Below are positions 55,201 to 61,027 of a stretch of 64,000 nt of DNA, one piece after another; position 1 is the first letter of the stretch, and the number at the start of each line of letters is the position of its first letter. Location: the NCBI GenBank assembly GCA_031841125.1, contig CM063113.1, positions 55,607,211-55,671,210 of the forward strand, written 5' to 3'. Origin of the DNA: Acanthococcus lagerstroemiae (taxonomy: Eukaryota > Arthropoda > Insecta > Hemiptera > Eriococcidae). Made by a program: the position numbers and the translations under genes. The notes beneath the pieces were generated by a model, which saw only the letters and a program-made list of their open reading frames with translations, was not told the DNA's origin and ran no database searches.

Positions 55201-57074
55201 GTCAAAGCTGATATCCGGTGCGCTAACTGTTCGATTCCTGTTTATTCCCCGTTAAACGACGATGAAGTTTATACGATAATTACAATAGCATTCCTGGTCC
55301 ATGGTGGCGATGAGTTCAGCATGTTGAAGAATGCCTCACACCGAGAAATAATATTGGCGGATGATGGAGTTAACGGTAATGTTCAGGAGCTCGGATATAC
55401 ATATACGTACATTATGCAGAAGAGCAAAATGCCACTTTTGTGAATGAATTGAATTTCAATTCGTTCTTAGGGGAATAAAAAACTTGGCTTTCTTTCCTTC
55501 AGGAAGGAGAACATTCTTCCTCCCATTTCGTGTATCTAAAAGACTTCGCTGCTCTCTTCCACGAAGGAATCCCGTTCTTTTTCTAAAGAAAAGTAAGGAA
55601 AACTGTCCGCTCCCTTCTCTCAACAAAATTTTCGCTTTTTCCACCACGAAAAAAGAAAAACTGCAACCTTTTTTTGAAGAAGCGGAAGGAACTTATTTCT
55701 TTCATTTTATGAATGACAACGCTATTTTGTGTTTTCTTTGCAAGCGTACAAAATGCGTCTTTACTTTGTAAAAAATTACAATACATTTTTTTCAGAAAAA
55801 GAAATTTGTGTATTCAGAAAGAAAAGTCTATTTTCGAATCAAAACGTTGTCCAATTTTAGGTATGAAAATAGGGCATTTCAAATTTCCAAATTTTTGGAA
55901 TATTCCAGTCATCCACTGGAAGAAGAACATGTACTCGTGTTCACGTCATGACTTTAATGGTGAGGGTGGAGTCGAATACGGATCCAAATCAGGATTGGAT
56001 CAAGAACCTGATCAAATTAACGAGCTCGGCGAGCCAAAAACCTCTATCCGATAATTTGCTCAATTTTTCCCGCAAAGTCAAATTCGCTCTATTCGAAGGA
56101 GACATGTCGGACATAGGGCATTAACTGGGGTTAGAATCGATAATTTTTCGAACTTAGCAAGACGTTTTCTCAATTTGGAAAATGAATCAGTTTGGCCTAT
56201 CTGATGGAGTTAAATTCGGATTTGAAGCTTAGACCAGGTTAGATTCAATCTAATTGAATTTTCAGAATCGCTGATCCAAAAAGCACCTATCGCGATGTCT
56301 TCTTTAATATTTTCAGTCAAGTCAAAATGGTCTATTCGAAAAAGTCGAATACGGGAGGTCAGATCGAAATTCGATGGAATTCTTGAGCTCAGCGACGCGA
56401 AAAACTTCTTGCTCCGGTACCTTGTCCAATATTGTCAATGTAGTTAAACCGGTCATTTAGAAAGGGAAAAGTCGAATTTGGGACTCAAATTAGGGTAGAA
56501 TCGACAATCCGATTACATTTTCGAACTCAGCAATGCAAAATATCCCTATTCGGATACTTTACTCGATAAGTTTCCGTCTAAATTTCCAAACCTCGTGGTT
56601 CTAATTAGAGGGACTTCCCATTCGTATAATCTTGATCTGACTTGTCAATGAAGGAAAACAGCTGAGTGGGATTTCTGAGCCACATCCTGGTATACAGTGA
56701 ATGGTTCTTGGAAAATTTCAGCAACTGGATGCATCTCAGTTCTGAAGTCATTCATTTTTATTTTCATCACAATTATTTCTGCTATTCAAAAACTAGCTCA
56801 AACAAATGTTAATCCCAGCCCTGCCTAATATTTTATGGATCTAGTTCTGCGAACACAATCACGTGCGATAATGATACTGTGTACATTTTCAGTTCTAACC
56901 GATACCGCGGCTGTAACCACGTTTATCAAGAAGCACAAAGTCATATTTCCGGAAATCAGCGGAAGAATTACAATTTTGTATCAACAACCGGTCGAAACAA
57001 ACTCGCTGGGATCACTCGCTCGAAATCATTTAGCACTGACTTCAGTTCTTCTGATACTGTTCAAATTTTTCTAA
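24689..57074 (+). CDS. Ecto-5'-nucleotidase / apyrase-family enzyme, nine coding exons (whole gene)
   Basis: Predicted GPI-anchored ectoenzyme that hydrolyses extracellular nucleotides (AMP to adenosine if a true 5'-nucleotidase). Coding exons 24689-25042, 33897-34100, 37580-37787, 37991-38197, 49481-49644, 49739-49841, 49921-50079, 55154-55375 and 56893-57074 join in frame to 600 residues; CD73-type enzymes are about 570. All introns are GT-AG. Residues 1-21 look like a signal peptide. The metallophosphatase domain has HTNDMH (D32, H34), NAGD (D90), GNHEFD (N122, H123), LGHSG (H223) and GAHSH (H246), matching the seven metal ligands of CD73. The C-terminal domain has CRIREC (R362), a GGxIR-like motif (R404) and FLVHGGD (F513, D519). 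Possible N-glycosylation sites are N158, N415, N451 and N526. A hydrophobic tail (587-600) suggests a GPI signal. Family assignment is firm; 5'-nucleotidase versus apyrase activity is inference. Confidence 0.93.
25043..26129. other. Intron 1, 5' part: no gene; GTGGCACATT-rich patch
   Basis: The word GTGGCACATT or TGGCACATT occurs at least five times between 25512 and 25600 and again at 26107-26125. GCCGGTGGTGGCACAT at 25505 and CCACCGGCAAC at 26150 form a short inverted pair. A small element may lie between, but the right side overlaps the RTE 3' end, so I do not define it. Confidence 0.35.
26130..29300 (-). pseudogene. RTE-clade retrotransposon, near full-length ORF2, antisense in intron 1
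   Basis: Reading down the minus strand: endonuclease-like ENALQSIGWDIIGLSEIRRK at about 29190-29130; KLKSPAILTIIQCYDPT near 28945; a connector at 28041-27592; polymerase entry with APGPDGIEYEI near 27570; LRFTDDIVMIGKNVNEL near 26920 (the YADD-type box reads FTDD); YKYLGQSISSDGR near 26720; and a C-terminus GRPPVRW...EIVKYIGPHWAINALDRRLWQ near 26290-26190. Many stops and shifts are present. A T31 run (28218-28248, A on the coding strand) splits it. Antisense to the host gene. Confidence 0.8.
28218..28248. repeat. Poly(T) tract, 31 nt
   Basis: Uninterrupted T31 inside the antisense RTE copy. It could be the poly(A) tail of a small retroposed insertion on the minus strand. Confidence 0.9.
29820..30620 (+). 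pseudogene. RTE-like retrotransposon 5' end (endonuclease start), split by a MITE
   Basis: From ATG 29889 the frame reads MATYVNNNYGRKKPP and ELRIRTWNVRTLNEVG, the opening TWNVRTL motif of RTE endonucleases. It is interrupted at 30025 by a hAT MITE. The same frame resumes after the MITE as GKLEHLKKKMKRLKVDTTG and ISEVRW, the conserved E-containing motif. The two parts meet exactly when the MITE plus one duplication copy is left out. Similarity fades after about 30620. Opposite orientation to the neighbouring RTE copy and a different subfamily. Confidence 0.8.
30025..30425. mobile_element. hAT-type MITE, 401 bp, with perfect 8-bp target duplication
   Basis: Starts CAGGGACGTACCGA; the reversed right end is CAGGGGCGTACCGA. 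GGTAGGCA flanks both sides (30017-30024 and 30426-30433). Internal repeats AGTTGGAAAAAT and AATTTTGAGTTGAG and a C-rich tract near the right end are shared with 17446-17807. It disrupts the endonuclease frame of an RTE copy, so it is younger than that copy. Confidence 0.93.
30620..32999. other. Intron 1, middle part: no gene recognised
   Basis: AT-rich, with several chance frames of 60-135 codons that show no domain. I find no element termini or tandem repeats here. Confidence 0.4.
33000..33722. mobile_element. Possible MITE with TATCGATA-rich ends
   Basis: Left side has GTGATGTCAATATCAAAATT and repeated ATATCGATATTATCGATA; right side, reversed, has GGATGGCAACATTTTCAATA and TATCGATATTATTGATA. 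The two ends are similar in inverted orientation but diverged, and I cannot assign exact termini or a duplication. It ends about 175 bp before exon 2. Confidence 0.35.
33897..34100 (+). CDS. 5'-nucleotidase exon 2 (residues 119-186)
   Basis: Begins after the acceptor ttttgcag and opens directly with TLGNHEFDEG. Joined to exon 1 this restores the family-typical run in which a hydrophobic segment leads into GNHEFD, the motif giving the bridging Asn and His ligands (N122, H123). It ends with YLAPDTQ at the donor gtatga. Phase 0 on both sides (204 nt). Contains the potential glycosylation site N158. Confidence 0.93.
34966..35220. mobile_element. Nested MITE, 255 bp
   Basis: Left ACTAAGGGCAGGTTGTGATA and reversed right ACTAAGGGCAGTGTGTGATA begin inverted arms of about 50 bases that both run to GAGCTCTCGGTGAA. 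Its right end TGCCCTTAGTCT resembles TGCCCTTAGTCC near the left end of the host element (34781), so the two may be related families. Confidence 0.65.
35404..36137. mobile_element. hAT-type MITE, 734 bp, with perfect 8-bp target duplication
   Basis: Starts CAGAGATGGGCAAGATC; the reversed right end is CAGAGATGGGCATGATC. GTTCAAAT flanks both sides (35396-35403, 36138-36145). Subterminal repeats of GATCTAGATCAGATCA occur in both ends. No transposase frame, so it would need a source elsewhere. Confidence 0.93.
36302..36337. repeat. A-run and (AAT)n microsatellite
   Basis: A short A tract followed by five AAT trinucleotides. Confidence 0.8.
36880..37440. repeat. Degenerate short tandem repeat (GTCATCTGTCAGTC-like), split by a MITE
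   Basis: Words such as GTCATC, TCTGTCA, CAGTC and GCCATC recur every 8-15 bases on both sides of an insertion at 37049-37251 and then stop. The repeat ends 140 bp before exon 3. No frame or structure is conserved. Confidence 0.7.
37049..37251. mobile_element. MITE, 203 bp, with 11-bp direct flanks
   Basis: ATCACTAAATC occurs exactly at both borders (37038-37048 and 37252-37262). A strong hairpin within it pairs CCATTTGTAGGGTGTGCCAA with the inverted copy ending at 37206. The outer ends GTCTCCATTT and reversed AGTGTCCATTT also match. A duplication of 9-11 bp is of the Mutator-like class. It interrupts the short tandem repeat, so it is the later event. Confidence 0.75.
37580..37787 (+). CDS. 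5'-nucleotidase exon 3 (residues 187-256, first base of codon)
   Basis: Acceptor attacag, donor gtaaat. Holds the last two metal-ligand motifs, ALGHSG (H223) and IGAHSH (H246, H248), separated by about 20 residues as in the family. Ends one base into a codon (phase 1), which matches exon 4. Confidence 0.92.
37991..38197 (+). CDS. 5'-nucleotidase exon 4 (residues 256-325)
   Basis: Acceptor tgtttcag, donor gtaagt, only 203 bp after exon 3. It codes for the end of the catalytic domain and the linker: a VPVGPYP stretch, then PVVTAYAFTKYLG, which corresponds to the conserved segment that closes the metallophosphatase domain in CD73-like proteins. Phase 1 at both ends. Confidence 0.92.
38512..39016 (-). 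mobile_element. Solo LTR-like element, 505 bp
   Basis: On the minus strand it begins TGTCGAGTCC and ends CACCTCACGACA (TGT...ACA). A TATAAA box lies at 38886-38881 and an AATAAA signal at 38670-38665, in the order expected for U3, R and U5. The terminal inverted repeat extends as CACGTGTCG / CGACACGTG. No internal gag-pol is present on either side, and a simple target duplication is not clear because the flanking bases are palindromic. Confidence 0.6.
39017..39954. other. Intron 4, 5' part: short direct duplication, otherwise no gene
   Basis: Two copies about 85 bp apart (about 39247 and 39332) of a unit containing TTATTC, GTAATTC, TTGGAATGGTCGAAAATAGATT. No coding similarity recognised. Confidence 0.45.
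39955..40205 (-). pseudogene. RTE-like retrotransposon, C-terminal end
   Basis: The minus strand from 40205 reads NQFKRKQGKPKTRWKDEIDQ, then FLKNKLFHRVVQDRKEWERV. This is the same C-terminal GRPxxRWxDEI...A.DR..W signature as at 1416 and 26190. Only the last 80 or so codons are present, followed by an ATT repeat (39945-39955). Antisense to the host gene. Confidence 0.68.
40939..41030 (+). repeat. R1-like 3' UTR tail, short copy
   Basis: GGCCACTGATGCGATGCTCG followed by AAAGGGTAGTGTCCGAGGCC and GGGTGCGGTGTC matches the 3' end of the R1-like copy at 12438-13790. It is a strongly 5'-truncated insertion. Confidence 0.78.
41245..42332. mobile_element. Foldback DNA element, 1,088 bp, with inverted arms of about 400 bp
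   Basis: Left AAAAGGCTATAGCCGGTATG and reversed right AAAAGGTTGTAGCCCGTAAT begin arms that stay similar inward through TTCTTCAGTCCTCTATTTG, GTGTGACCT and TTTGAGC. No transposase, and no clear target duplication. Similar in design to the element at 22141-23244 but unrelated in sequence. Confidence 0.75.
42333..43439. other. Intron 4, no gene recognised
   Basis: AT-rich, with an A17-18 run near 42800. A frame at 42832-43035 shows no domain. Confidence 0.4.
43440..44310 (+). pseudogene. Jockey-like non-LTR retrotransposon, 3' half of ORF2
   Basis: Reads LIKFYLTDRFFRVQQ, IQAGVPQGSVLGP (RT motif), FADNTAILAI (the FADD active site reads FADN at 43678-43689), then in other frames WRIQIDEDKSVHVTFALRK, MIAGAPWFVRNEDLHRDL and IPTAEDEIKRNAAKHERRL, ending near LQKTKPFE. 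This order is that of Jockey-clade ORF2. Several shifts and stops, and the loss of the second active-site Asp, make it dead. Confidence 0.78.
44311..45566. other. Intron 4; includes a CpG-rich block at about 44850-45420
   Basis: No gene is seen. AGTCT-like degenerate repeat words occur at 44580-44760. The 44850-45420 block is richer in CpG and GC, lacks TE marks and resembles 10740-11700 and 61200-62100 in texture. Confidence 0.35.
45567..47480 (+). pseudogene. I-like non-LTR retrotransposon with RNase H, 5'-truncated
   Basis: Begins in the RT domain (CGFRSERSTHHQLIHIN), then FISNFF, LNGVPQGAKLGPTLFLIRIN, LFADEFCIY (active-site FADD reads FADE at 45915-45926), ISQTKTTGIHF and NVKYLGAMFD. Near 46820 IYTDG opens an RNase H domain; near 47150 NDIADETAKALS is its last motif; near 47370 LFRLRTGYSALTHSYIL is the C-terminal signature of RNase H-bearing clades. 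Frameshifts recur. A 23-bp inverted repeat (46499-46555) lies within it. Confidence 0.78.
46499..46555. repeat. Hairpin: 23-bp inverted repeat, 11-nt loop
   Basis: AGTTATCTGTCAAAAGGGCG and two to three further bases (46499-46521) pair with 46533-46555, with one mismatch; the loop is 46522-46532. It lies inside the I-like pseudogene between the polymerase and RNase H regions. Confidence 0.92.
47998..48505 (-). pseudogene. R1-like 3' tail (end of ORF2 and 3' UTR)
   Basis: On the minus strand it starts with GWNRVSVFVSTSMKKK (the last coding residues, also found at 13290), then passes through a G/C-rich UTR to CGATGCTCGAAAGGGTAGTT, CCAGGGGTGCGGTG and CATACGTGCATCG. It runs continuously through the point where the 58833 copy is interrupted. 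A short GAAGAAGAAGA expansion follows the SMKKK segment. Confidence 0.75.
48575..48604. repeat. (GGGA)n microsatellite
   Basis: About seven GGGA units, followed by further purine-rich text to about 48860, including GAGAGAGAGA at about 48791. Confidence 0.9.
48605..49480. other. Intron 4, 3' end: purine-rich then AGTCT-type degenerate repeat
   Basis: 48770-48870 is an AG-rich run. 48900-49230 carries loosely spaced GTCTTGAACAAG and GAGTCTG words like those at 1850-2420. The last 50 bp contain the exon 5 branch and acceptor region. Confidence 0.4.
49481..49644 (+). CDS. 5'-nucleotidase exon 5 (residues 325-379)
   Basis: Acceptor attcccgcag, donor gtaagt. Contains VCRIRECNFGNLITD, the conserved start of the C-terminal substrate-binding domain. 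C361 and C366 match the close disulfide pair of CD73, and R362 matches the phosphate-binding arginine in that motif. Enters in phase 1 and exits in phase 0. It lies 11.3 kb from exon 4, across the most TE-loaded intron. Confidence 0.92.
49739..49841 (+). CDS. 5'-nucleotidase exon 6 (residues 380-414)
   Basis: Short exon after a 94-bp intron, acceptor gtaacag, donor gtaaga. It codes for ALIQGGLIRSAL, the counterpart of the family NGGGIR motif. Here the Asn is Gln (Q399) and the third Gly is Leu (L402), while the arginine (R404) is kept. These changes fall in the substrate-binding domain and could alter nucleotide preference (inference). Confidence 0.9.
49921..50079 (+). CDS. 5'-nucleotidase exon 7 (residues 414-467)
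   Basis: Follows a 79-bp intron with acceptor tttttcag; donor gtaatt. It matches the family segment running from TYEDV to LRVALEHSV and FLQVSG. The usual LPFGGTFD-like stretch reads LLYNDELY, so the aromatic residue that stacks on the base in CD73 (F417) appears to be L431; this alignment is mine. Contains potential glycosylation sites N415 and N451. Confidence 0.92.
50091..50341. mobile_element. hAT-type MITE-like insertion next to exon 7 donor
   Basis: Left CATGGGCGTATCAAAG and reversed right CAGAGGCGTAGCGACTTG are of the same terminal class as the other hAT MITEs here. The left end begins only 11 bp after the last base of exon 7. Flanking octamers do not match well (ATTTCATT versus AGTATTTT), so either an old copy or a rearranged one. 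Confidence 0.5.
51141..54204 (+). mobile_element. hAT DNA transposon, 3,064 bp, both termini and 8-bp duplication present
   Basis: Left end GAGGGTTGTGCAAAC and reversed right end CAGGGTTGTGCAAAC are inverted repeats. GTATTAAG flanks both sides exactly (51133-51140 and 54205-54212). It carries one + strand transposase gene, now broken (51300-53774). The element sits in intron 7 of the 5'-nucleotidase in the same orientation. A palindromic CCGGGCGATCGCCCGG lies just inside the left end (about 51165-51180). Confidence 0.93.
51300..53774 (+). pseudogene. hAT-superfamily transposase (TTF/MYM-type finger, DUF4371-like, hAT C-terminal domain), disrupted
   Basis: The N-terminal frame has RQWLFYYEGRRRFYCSVCLA and DHEKSKNHLNAAEAY, a TTF-type zinc-finger region, ending with VIKLIGK then TGA (51783-51785) where an Arg codon fits, and then GLSSRGAYEATRD in the same frame. 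A shift near 51870 leads to LAKYDAPLNTHIHSI. After further stops come GSSTDVAANMRGQYNGFA, YAHCLNLIMIE and LLGETRWWAKDAAL, all typical hAT core motifs. The C-terminus (53590-53774) has CETNISSLGYMKNRLRN and MSMDRLDAW-like text of the dimerisation domain. At least one nonsense change and several shifts make it non-functional. Confidence 0.9.
54213..54706. other. Intron 7 between hAT and MITE: nothing recognised
   Basis: AT-rich, one poly-T run near 54515. No element ends or coding similarity seen. Confidence 0.5.
54709..55097. mobile_element. MITE, 389 bp, TA-flanked, just upstream of exon 8
   Basis: Left TTCGGACTTCCCAAGATTCA and reversed right TTCGGACTTCCCAAATTGGT are inverted termini, with weaker inverted similarity further in (CTTATCAACGTTA / CTTATCAATGTTAG). 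TA occurs at both outer edges (54707-54708, 55098-55099), as for Tc1/mariner-type MITEs. Its right end is 56 bp from the exon 8 acceptor site. Confidence 0.75.
55154..55375 (+). CDS. 5'-nucleotidase exon 8 (residues 467-541)
   Basis: Acceptor catgatcctag, donor gtaatg. It codes for VHVTYDMNKPP, a CANC pair (C489, C492) and AFLVHGGDEF, where F513 and D519 match the CD73 base-stacking Phe and sugar-binding Asp. If the donor is not used, the frame continues for 22 codons to a stop at 55441-55443. That would give a 562-residue form without the hydrophobic tail. Confidence 0.9.
55960..56590 (+). repeat. Diverged tandem repeat, about 125-bp unit, five copies (intron 8)
   Basis: The anchor AGCTCAGCGACGCGAAAAAC-like text starts at about 56023, 56151, 56264, 56385 and 56524. 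Each is followed by a TCCGGTACTTTGCTCAATAT-like stretch, then TCTATTCGAAA and AGTCGAATACGG. Spacing varies from 113 to 139 through small indels. Confidence 0.75.
56893..57074 (+). CDS. 5'-nucleotidase exon 9 with stop (residues 541-600)
   Basis: Acceptor acattttcag. It begins VLTDTAAVTTFIKKH and contains FPEISGRI, the conserved end of the family fold. It finishes with small polar residues around TNSLGS and then a hydrophobic run (587-600) ending LFKFF before TAA, an arrangement expected of a GPI-attachment signal. No AATAAA is seen in the next 300 bases, so the 3' UTR end is not placed. Confidence 0.88.
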
Positions 57075-58832
57075 TACATGAACAACACAATTGACCGCAT
57101 TTGTAATTGTTTGGAAATGAGAGTTCGAAAGCTTTCATTGGTCGGGATTATGTGTACAGCGGCATTTTTCTAGTCCAAAGTAAAAGCATCGATTATCGGC
57201 ATTCTATTTTAATTCAGCTAAAGAATCTCAACGAGTATTTCGTGTAGGGTTACGATCATTTGGTAAGTAGAACAGATGTAAAATGGCGATTGTACTGCAC
57301 TAATTCCAACGATTCAGTTCATTGACTTTCAATTTTTAACCTATTATAACATGGCATTATCAAGATGAAGAGGTCAATGACCCTAGTGTTACAGAATGGC
57401 AATCATCAAACTAATAATGATGCCTACAAAATTAGGAAATCAAAAATCTCCAAGATGAATGACTTTGATTTGGAATTAGAAGTTATACATGTACTTGTAC
57501 TTGTACATGCAGGGTGCAGGGTAAGGCCTTTTAAAACACGAAAACATTCAAAGTTTGGAGCATAAAAGTCAATGAACTACGGTAAATTATGGCACACCGG
57601 TCAATGTCTGGGATTCGTTACAATTTAATTTGAAATAACCTGTATTCAGGAATTTCATCGTTTCAGGAGAGTAAATAGTAGTAAATACCTTTATTCAATA
57701 GAGAAGCTTGAAGACATCAAGTTTTCCGATTCTCTGGAAAATTATGAGTGTACTTGGTAAGATTTTGAAGGTGAATGCATTTTTCACCGACTGAAGGCAA
57801 CCGTTTTTCCGTGAATAGCCCATAAAATACAAACCCAAAATCGAGGTAAAATAAGATGGTGCGAAGGAAGTTCGGAGTTCAAAGTTTTAATACCACACAA
57901 GATTCAAAGTCAGTGAACGAAAACGCCGAACATAAGGGCGCCTTTTCATATCTACCAGATTGACAATTTGGAGAGCACTCACAAAACGTATCACAAACCA
58001 CTACCGTTTGGCCACTCACATTTATTAGTGAGTGTTCAACGTCTCATCAATTTCAAATAGCGTGTGCGAAGTGATCACTCAGCATTAGTTCACGTCGTAT
58101 GATTACTGAGTGATGTTCACAAATGCATGACCTTATTGTCAGTCGGGTATTAATTACGTGAAATTGGTAGAATAATAAAAGTACTCACTCGCTCCAAAGG
58201 TGAAATTAAGATTACTATTCAATCAAACTCACCTGAAACACAAAAAAACACAGAAAACGTTAGAATCGTTTCAAAATACTTTCCAATGCGTTTTATATAA
58301 TACGTGGATAAAATGAAATGAAGATTCCAGAACTAGGTGGTTCATATTTGTAGACTCTCTGCAGCGTTTTATTTGACAAAAACTAGAAAATTTCTTGAGT
58401 GGTACATCTAACTAATTCAAAGAAATTACTCTTGAAAAATTGGTATCTCGGATTATAGTTGGAAACTCCCTGACTTAGGCCACTTTGGAAGAGTAAAGTG
58501 CGTTCGATGATGCTAAAACGCATAGATTTCTAGCTGATATAACCTGCGAAGTTATGTGTAATAAGTGATACTATGTTGCAAATTGCAGAAATCCACTTCG
58601 ATTTTTCCCGACCCTTCTTACTGTTGTAAATATTAACTTTTTTTAAATGTATTCACTGGAAAATTGAAACTTCTCACATTACTACAATGTAACACTAATC
58701 ACAAATAGTTTCACATATTTTGGCATTACGTCACTGTGGAAGACTTTCGACTTAGGCCATTTTGGAAACCAATTACGTTTTTAATCGCTGGTAACGCTAG
58801 AACGAAAGGAGGTGGGAATGTAGGGAGGCCTA
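57075..58832. other. Region downstream of the 5'-nucleotidase: 3' UTR of unknown extent, then intergenic
   Basis: No AATAAA is seen shortly after the stop. GTTCATTGACTTT (about 57318) and its inverted copy (about 57566) mark a possible 250-bp MITE. Inverted CACTCA/TGAGTG words cluster at 57970-58110. GACTTAGGCCACTTTGGAA-like text occurs at 58463 and 58748, and again at 61048. Confidence 0.4.
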
Positions 58833-59337
58833 CCGGCGGCAGAAGCGACGAATCCAACGGCGTGATCGGCCGTCTCGCGCCGAACACCCTGGTTCCGGAG
58901 ATGATAAAGAATCAAAGCAGTTAAAACCGGGTGTCGGCCTTTGTCTCAGCCACCATGAAGAGGAAGATGCAGACGAAGTGATCGAGGCAGAGGGCCGACG
59001 ACGAACCAAGCTCGGCCCACACCATCGAACAGGACAACCCTTTACCATCCTAGGAGAGCTGCTGCAGCTGCGTTGCGGACCCCCCGGCAGGACTCTCCCG
59101 TCGTCACCACCTGCCTGTGTCGGCCCATGCACCAAGACAAGGAGGTGAGTGAAGAGGAAGCGCGTCTGACTGTGGGGGACCTGAATTCCAGGCTAGTCCT
59201 CGGGGCGCGCGAACCTCGGTCAGTAGGGAACCCCATGGTGGCTCTGGCAGAACGCGCGCACCGGAAGCAGCGCGGCGAAATGGGGCTCGAGCCGACCTCA
59301 AATCGTCTCTTCGGCTACTGATGTGATAACTCCAAAA
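58833..59337 (+). pseudogene. R1-like 3' tail, left part, interrupted by another retroelement
   Basis: Matches the copy at 13190-13715: CGGCGTGATC, CTCGCGCCGAACACCCTGGT, then VSAFVS-type coding end, the UTR with CTGTGGGGGACCTGAATTCC and CTACTGATGTGATAACTCC. It breaks off at about 59337. The remaining 70 bp of the tail resume at about 60958. Confidence 0.78.
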
Positions 59338-60957
59338 GGAACTTCTCGCACTTGTACAAAAATTCTGGATAGAAGAAAGCGTACCAGCAGATTTCAGAAT
59401 AGCCAATATTGTCAAGATTTATAAAAATGAAGGCGATAAGCGTGACTGCGGAAACTACCGAGGCATCTCGCTACTCGTGACGGCTGGCAAACTGCTCACG
59501 AAAATCATCAACAATCGGCTCTCAGAGTTGATTGATTGGGTCACTCCACCGACGCAAGCTAGATTTCGGAAAAACAAAGGTACCACAGATATGATCTTTG
59601 CACTCCGGCAATTGATGAGGAAGTCGCAAGAACAGCACGAGAAGCTATTTGTAGCATTCATCGACTTAGAAAAGGCTTTCGACACGGTAGACCGAAAGAC
59701 ACTGTGGGACATAATCCGGAGGTTTGGCTGCCTGGAAAAGATGGTGCGCGTCATTGAAAATCTGCACGAGGACAACATAGGGCGCATAGTCCCACAGAAC
59801 AACGCTGGCCCGGCGTTCCCCATGAGCTGCGGGGTACGACAGGGATGCGTGCTTGCGCCAACGCTCTTCACCGCTTGTGTGAACGCGGTCATATACGTAT
59901 AGTGGACTCCAAAACTAACATCTAGGAGCGTCGGCATTAGATATAGAACAGATGAGAACTTATTTGACACTCGCAGACTGAGAGCTCGGACTAAATGCCG
60001 ACGGATGTTTATCTCGGAACTACAGTATGCTGATGACTGTGCAGTAGTAGCCACTTCACCAACAGAGTTGCAGGACACGCTGAACGTTTTCGACCAAACC
60101 TAAACCGCTTTCGGGTTGAAGATCAACGCAGGGAAAACGAAAATACTCGAAACCAGTGCCTCGCAGTATGAGTATTCTGTTAACAGGGAGGTTCTGGAAA
60201 AAGTGGACCGGTTCTGTTACCTGGGAAGCACTGTTGCAGAGAATCTAGACATGGATATCAAAGTGCAGCGAATACAATCAGCCACCAAAGCCATCTACAC
60301 GCTGGAACCCCGCGTCTTTAAAAACCACGACATTTGGAGACCCACCAAAGTGGCAGTTTACAAAGCGGAGATTCTGCCATCGTTACTTTACGCCAGCGAA
60401 ACGTGAACGCTTCACCATAGGCAGATTGAGGAGCTCGAAAAGGTTCACCAACGTCAACTGCGAAAGATGCTGGGCATTAAACGGGACGATTACATTTCAA
60501 ACGAGAAGGTTCTGACTGCAGTTGGATTGCCTCGGATAGAAGCAGCCGTATAAAAAAATCAGCTGCGCTGGATAGGGCATGTCCGTTGCATGGAGGAAAA
60601 TCAGCTCCCAAAAATCACCCTGTATGGAGAGCTTGAACATAGCAAGGGAATACCTGGTGGGCAGCGGAAGCGATATAAGGACCAGTTGCATGCGCCTTTG
60701 AGGAAAGCAAACCTGGTGAATGGATGGAGCGGCCTAGCAGAAGATCGAAATCAGTGGCGGAATGTGGTACAGAACTACCAGGGAGCAGTGGTCAAGCGGA
60801 GAGGGAGCGCTGCAGGAGCCGAACAGCAGGCGTTGGAGTGCGACGTGTGCGGAAGAAAAATCACGTCCAAGATTGGCATGATCGCGCATCTGAGGAGTCA
60901 TAGATAGCGGAGAAATGGAGGACCGTAGTCGAATTTGATTGGTTGGGAGAAAGAAGA
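59338..60957 (+). pseudogene. Non-LTR retrotransposon RT with C-terminal C2H2-like finger, four in-frame stops
   Basis: A single unbroken frame runs from about 59340 to the TAG at 60905: PADFRIANIVKIYKNEG, CGNYRGISLL, VAFIDLEKAFDTVDRKTLW, GVRQGCVLAPTLF, QYADDCAVVA (YADD intact, 60026-60037), INAGKTKILE, FCYLGSTV, PSLLYASET and QLRWIGHVRCME. It ends with CDVCGRK...IAHLRSHR, a zinc-finger-like motif. Stops at 59900, 60101, 60404 and 60551 interrupt it, but there are no frameshifts, so decay is recent compared with its neighbours. The 5' part (endonuclease) is missing. Clade (RTE/CR1/L2 group) is not resolved. Confidence 0.88.
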
Positions 60958-61027
60958 CTCGAAAGAGTAGTTTCCGCAGCCGGAGGTGCGGTATTTCAGG
61001 GCACTGCCATACGTCCCACCACACCAT
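60958..61027 (+). repeat. R1-like 3' tail, right part
   Basis: ACTCGAAAGAGTAGTTTCCG, CCGGAGGTGCGGT and CATACGTCCCACCA complete the tail broken at 59337. ACTCCAAAAGG before and ACTCGAAAGAG after the RT insertion look like an imperfect target duplication. Confidence 0.75.

Noticed and set aside
55484..56054. Lys/Phe-rich frames in intron 8
   Set aside because: No domain; composition follows the local A/T-rich text, and the spliced nucleotidase frame explains the flanking exons.
59455..60078. Minus-strand 207-residue frame
   Set aside because: It is the complement of the RT coding frame (59340-60907), which has clear motifs on the plus strand.
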